This document shows, piece after piece, positions 20,712 through 20,714 of a stretch of 20,714 bases of DNA (positions are counted from its first letter, which is position 1; the number at the start of each line of letters is the position of its first letter). A program made the position numbers and the translations under genes. The notes under the pieces were generated by a model. The model was not told the origin of the DNA and searched no databases. It saw only the letters and a program-made list of their open reading frames with translations. Source of the stretch: a virus; the IMG/VR virus record IMGVR_UViG_3300020473_000160, positions 1 to 20,714 of that record. The stretch is one strand, 5' to 3'.

Positions 20712-20714
20712 TGA

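Overview
The window looks like a stretch of a T4-like myovirus infecting marine cyanobacteria (Synechococcus or Prochlorococcus). The evidence is the combination of T4 core genes (32, 33, 4, 48, 53, 54, 26, 51-like and a gene 27-like hub protein) with genes typical of cyanophages and their hosts: thyX, phoH, a MGME1/RecB-like exonuclease, a DUF1825-like protein and a CP12 homologue. The DNA is AT-rich. Genes are packed with ATGA, TAATG or TTGA overlaps, and many carry the T4-type late promoter motif (NATAAATA) immediately upstream.

Region 1 (1-1458) holds small genes of unknown function, a signal-peptide-bearing outer-membrane beta-barrel gene under a compound sigma70/late promoter, a strong terminator, and a glutaredoxin. 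Region 2 (1480-6586) is a dense rightward DNA-metabolism cluster: small membrane and hypothetical proteins, thyX, phoH, a PD-(D/E)XK exonuclease, the late-transcription coactivator gp33, a DUF1825-like gene, then the ssDNA-binding protein gp32 under its own compound promoter and ending at a terminator. Region 3 (6592-8244) is an accessory cassette: an exported glycine-rich protein, a one-TM protein, a SAM methyltransferase, a two-way terminator and a 56-residue ORF.

Region 4 (8325-20443) is the tail and baseplate module. Genes 48 and 53 form a leftward island. From an overlapping pair of opposed late promoters near 10.35 kb, rightward transcription covers gene 4 (head completion), 54 (tail tube initiator), a small proline-rich gene, 26, a 51-like reading frame without an ATG, two related proteins of about 1025 residues (probable tape-measure/hub proteins) and a gp27-like hub protein. 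The order chaperone - frameshifted chaperone extension - tape measure - hub matches long-tailed phages in general. Region 5 (20442-20714) starts with a late promoter and a CP12 gene, a phage-borne Calvin-cycle inhibitor.

The most notable observation is a textbook -1 slippery heptamer (T TTT TTC, 12662-12668), in the correct phase five codons before the end of gene 26. It leads directly into the 51-like frame, which otherwise has no ATG, GTG or TTG near its start. This suggests that gp26/gp51 are made like the lambda G/G-T tail chaperones, by programmed frameshifting. Other points of interest are late promoters built into the upstream gene's Lys-stop codons (AAA TAA) at a near-constant 29-30 nt from the next start, a gp32 with no cysteines, paralogous giant tail proteins of which one has a SleB-like segment, and a CP12 that keeps only its C-terminal cysteine pair.
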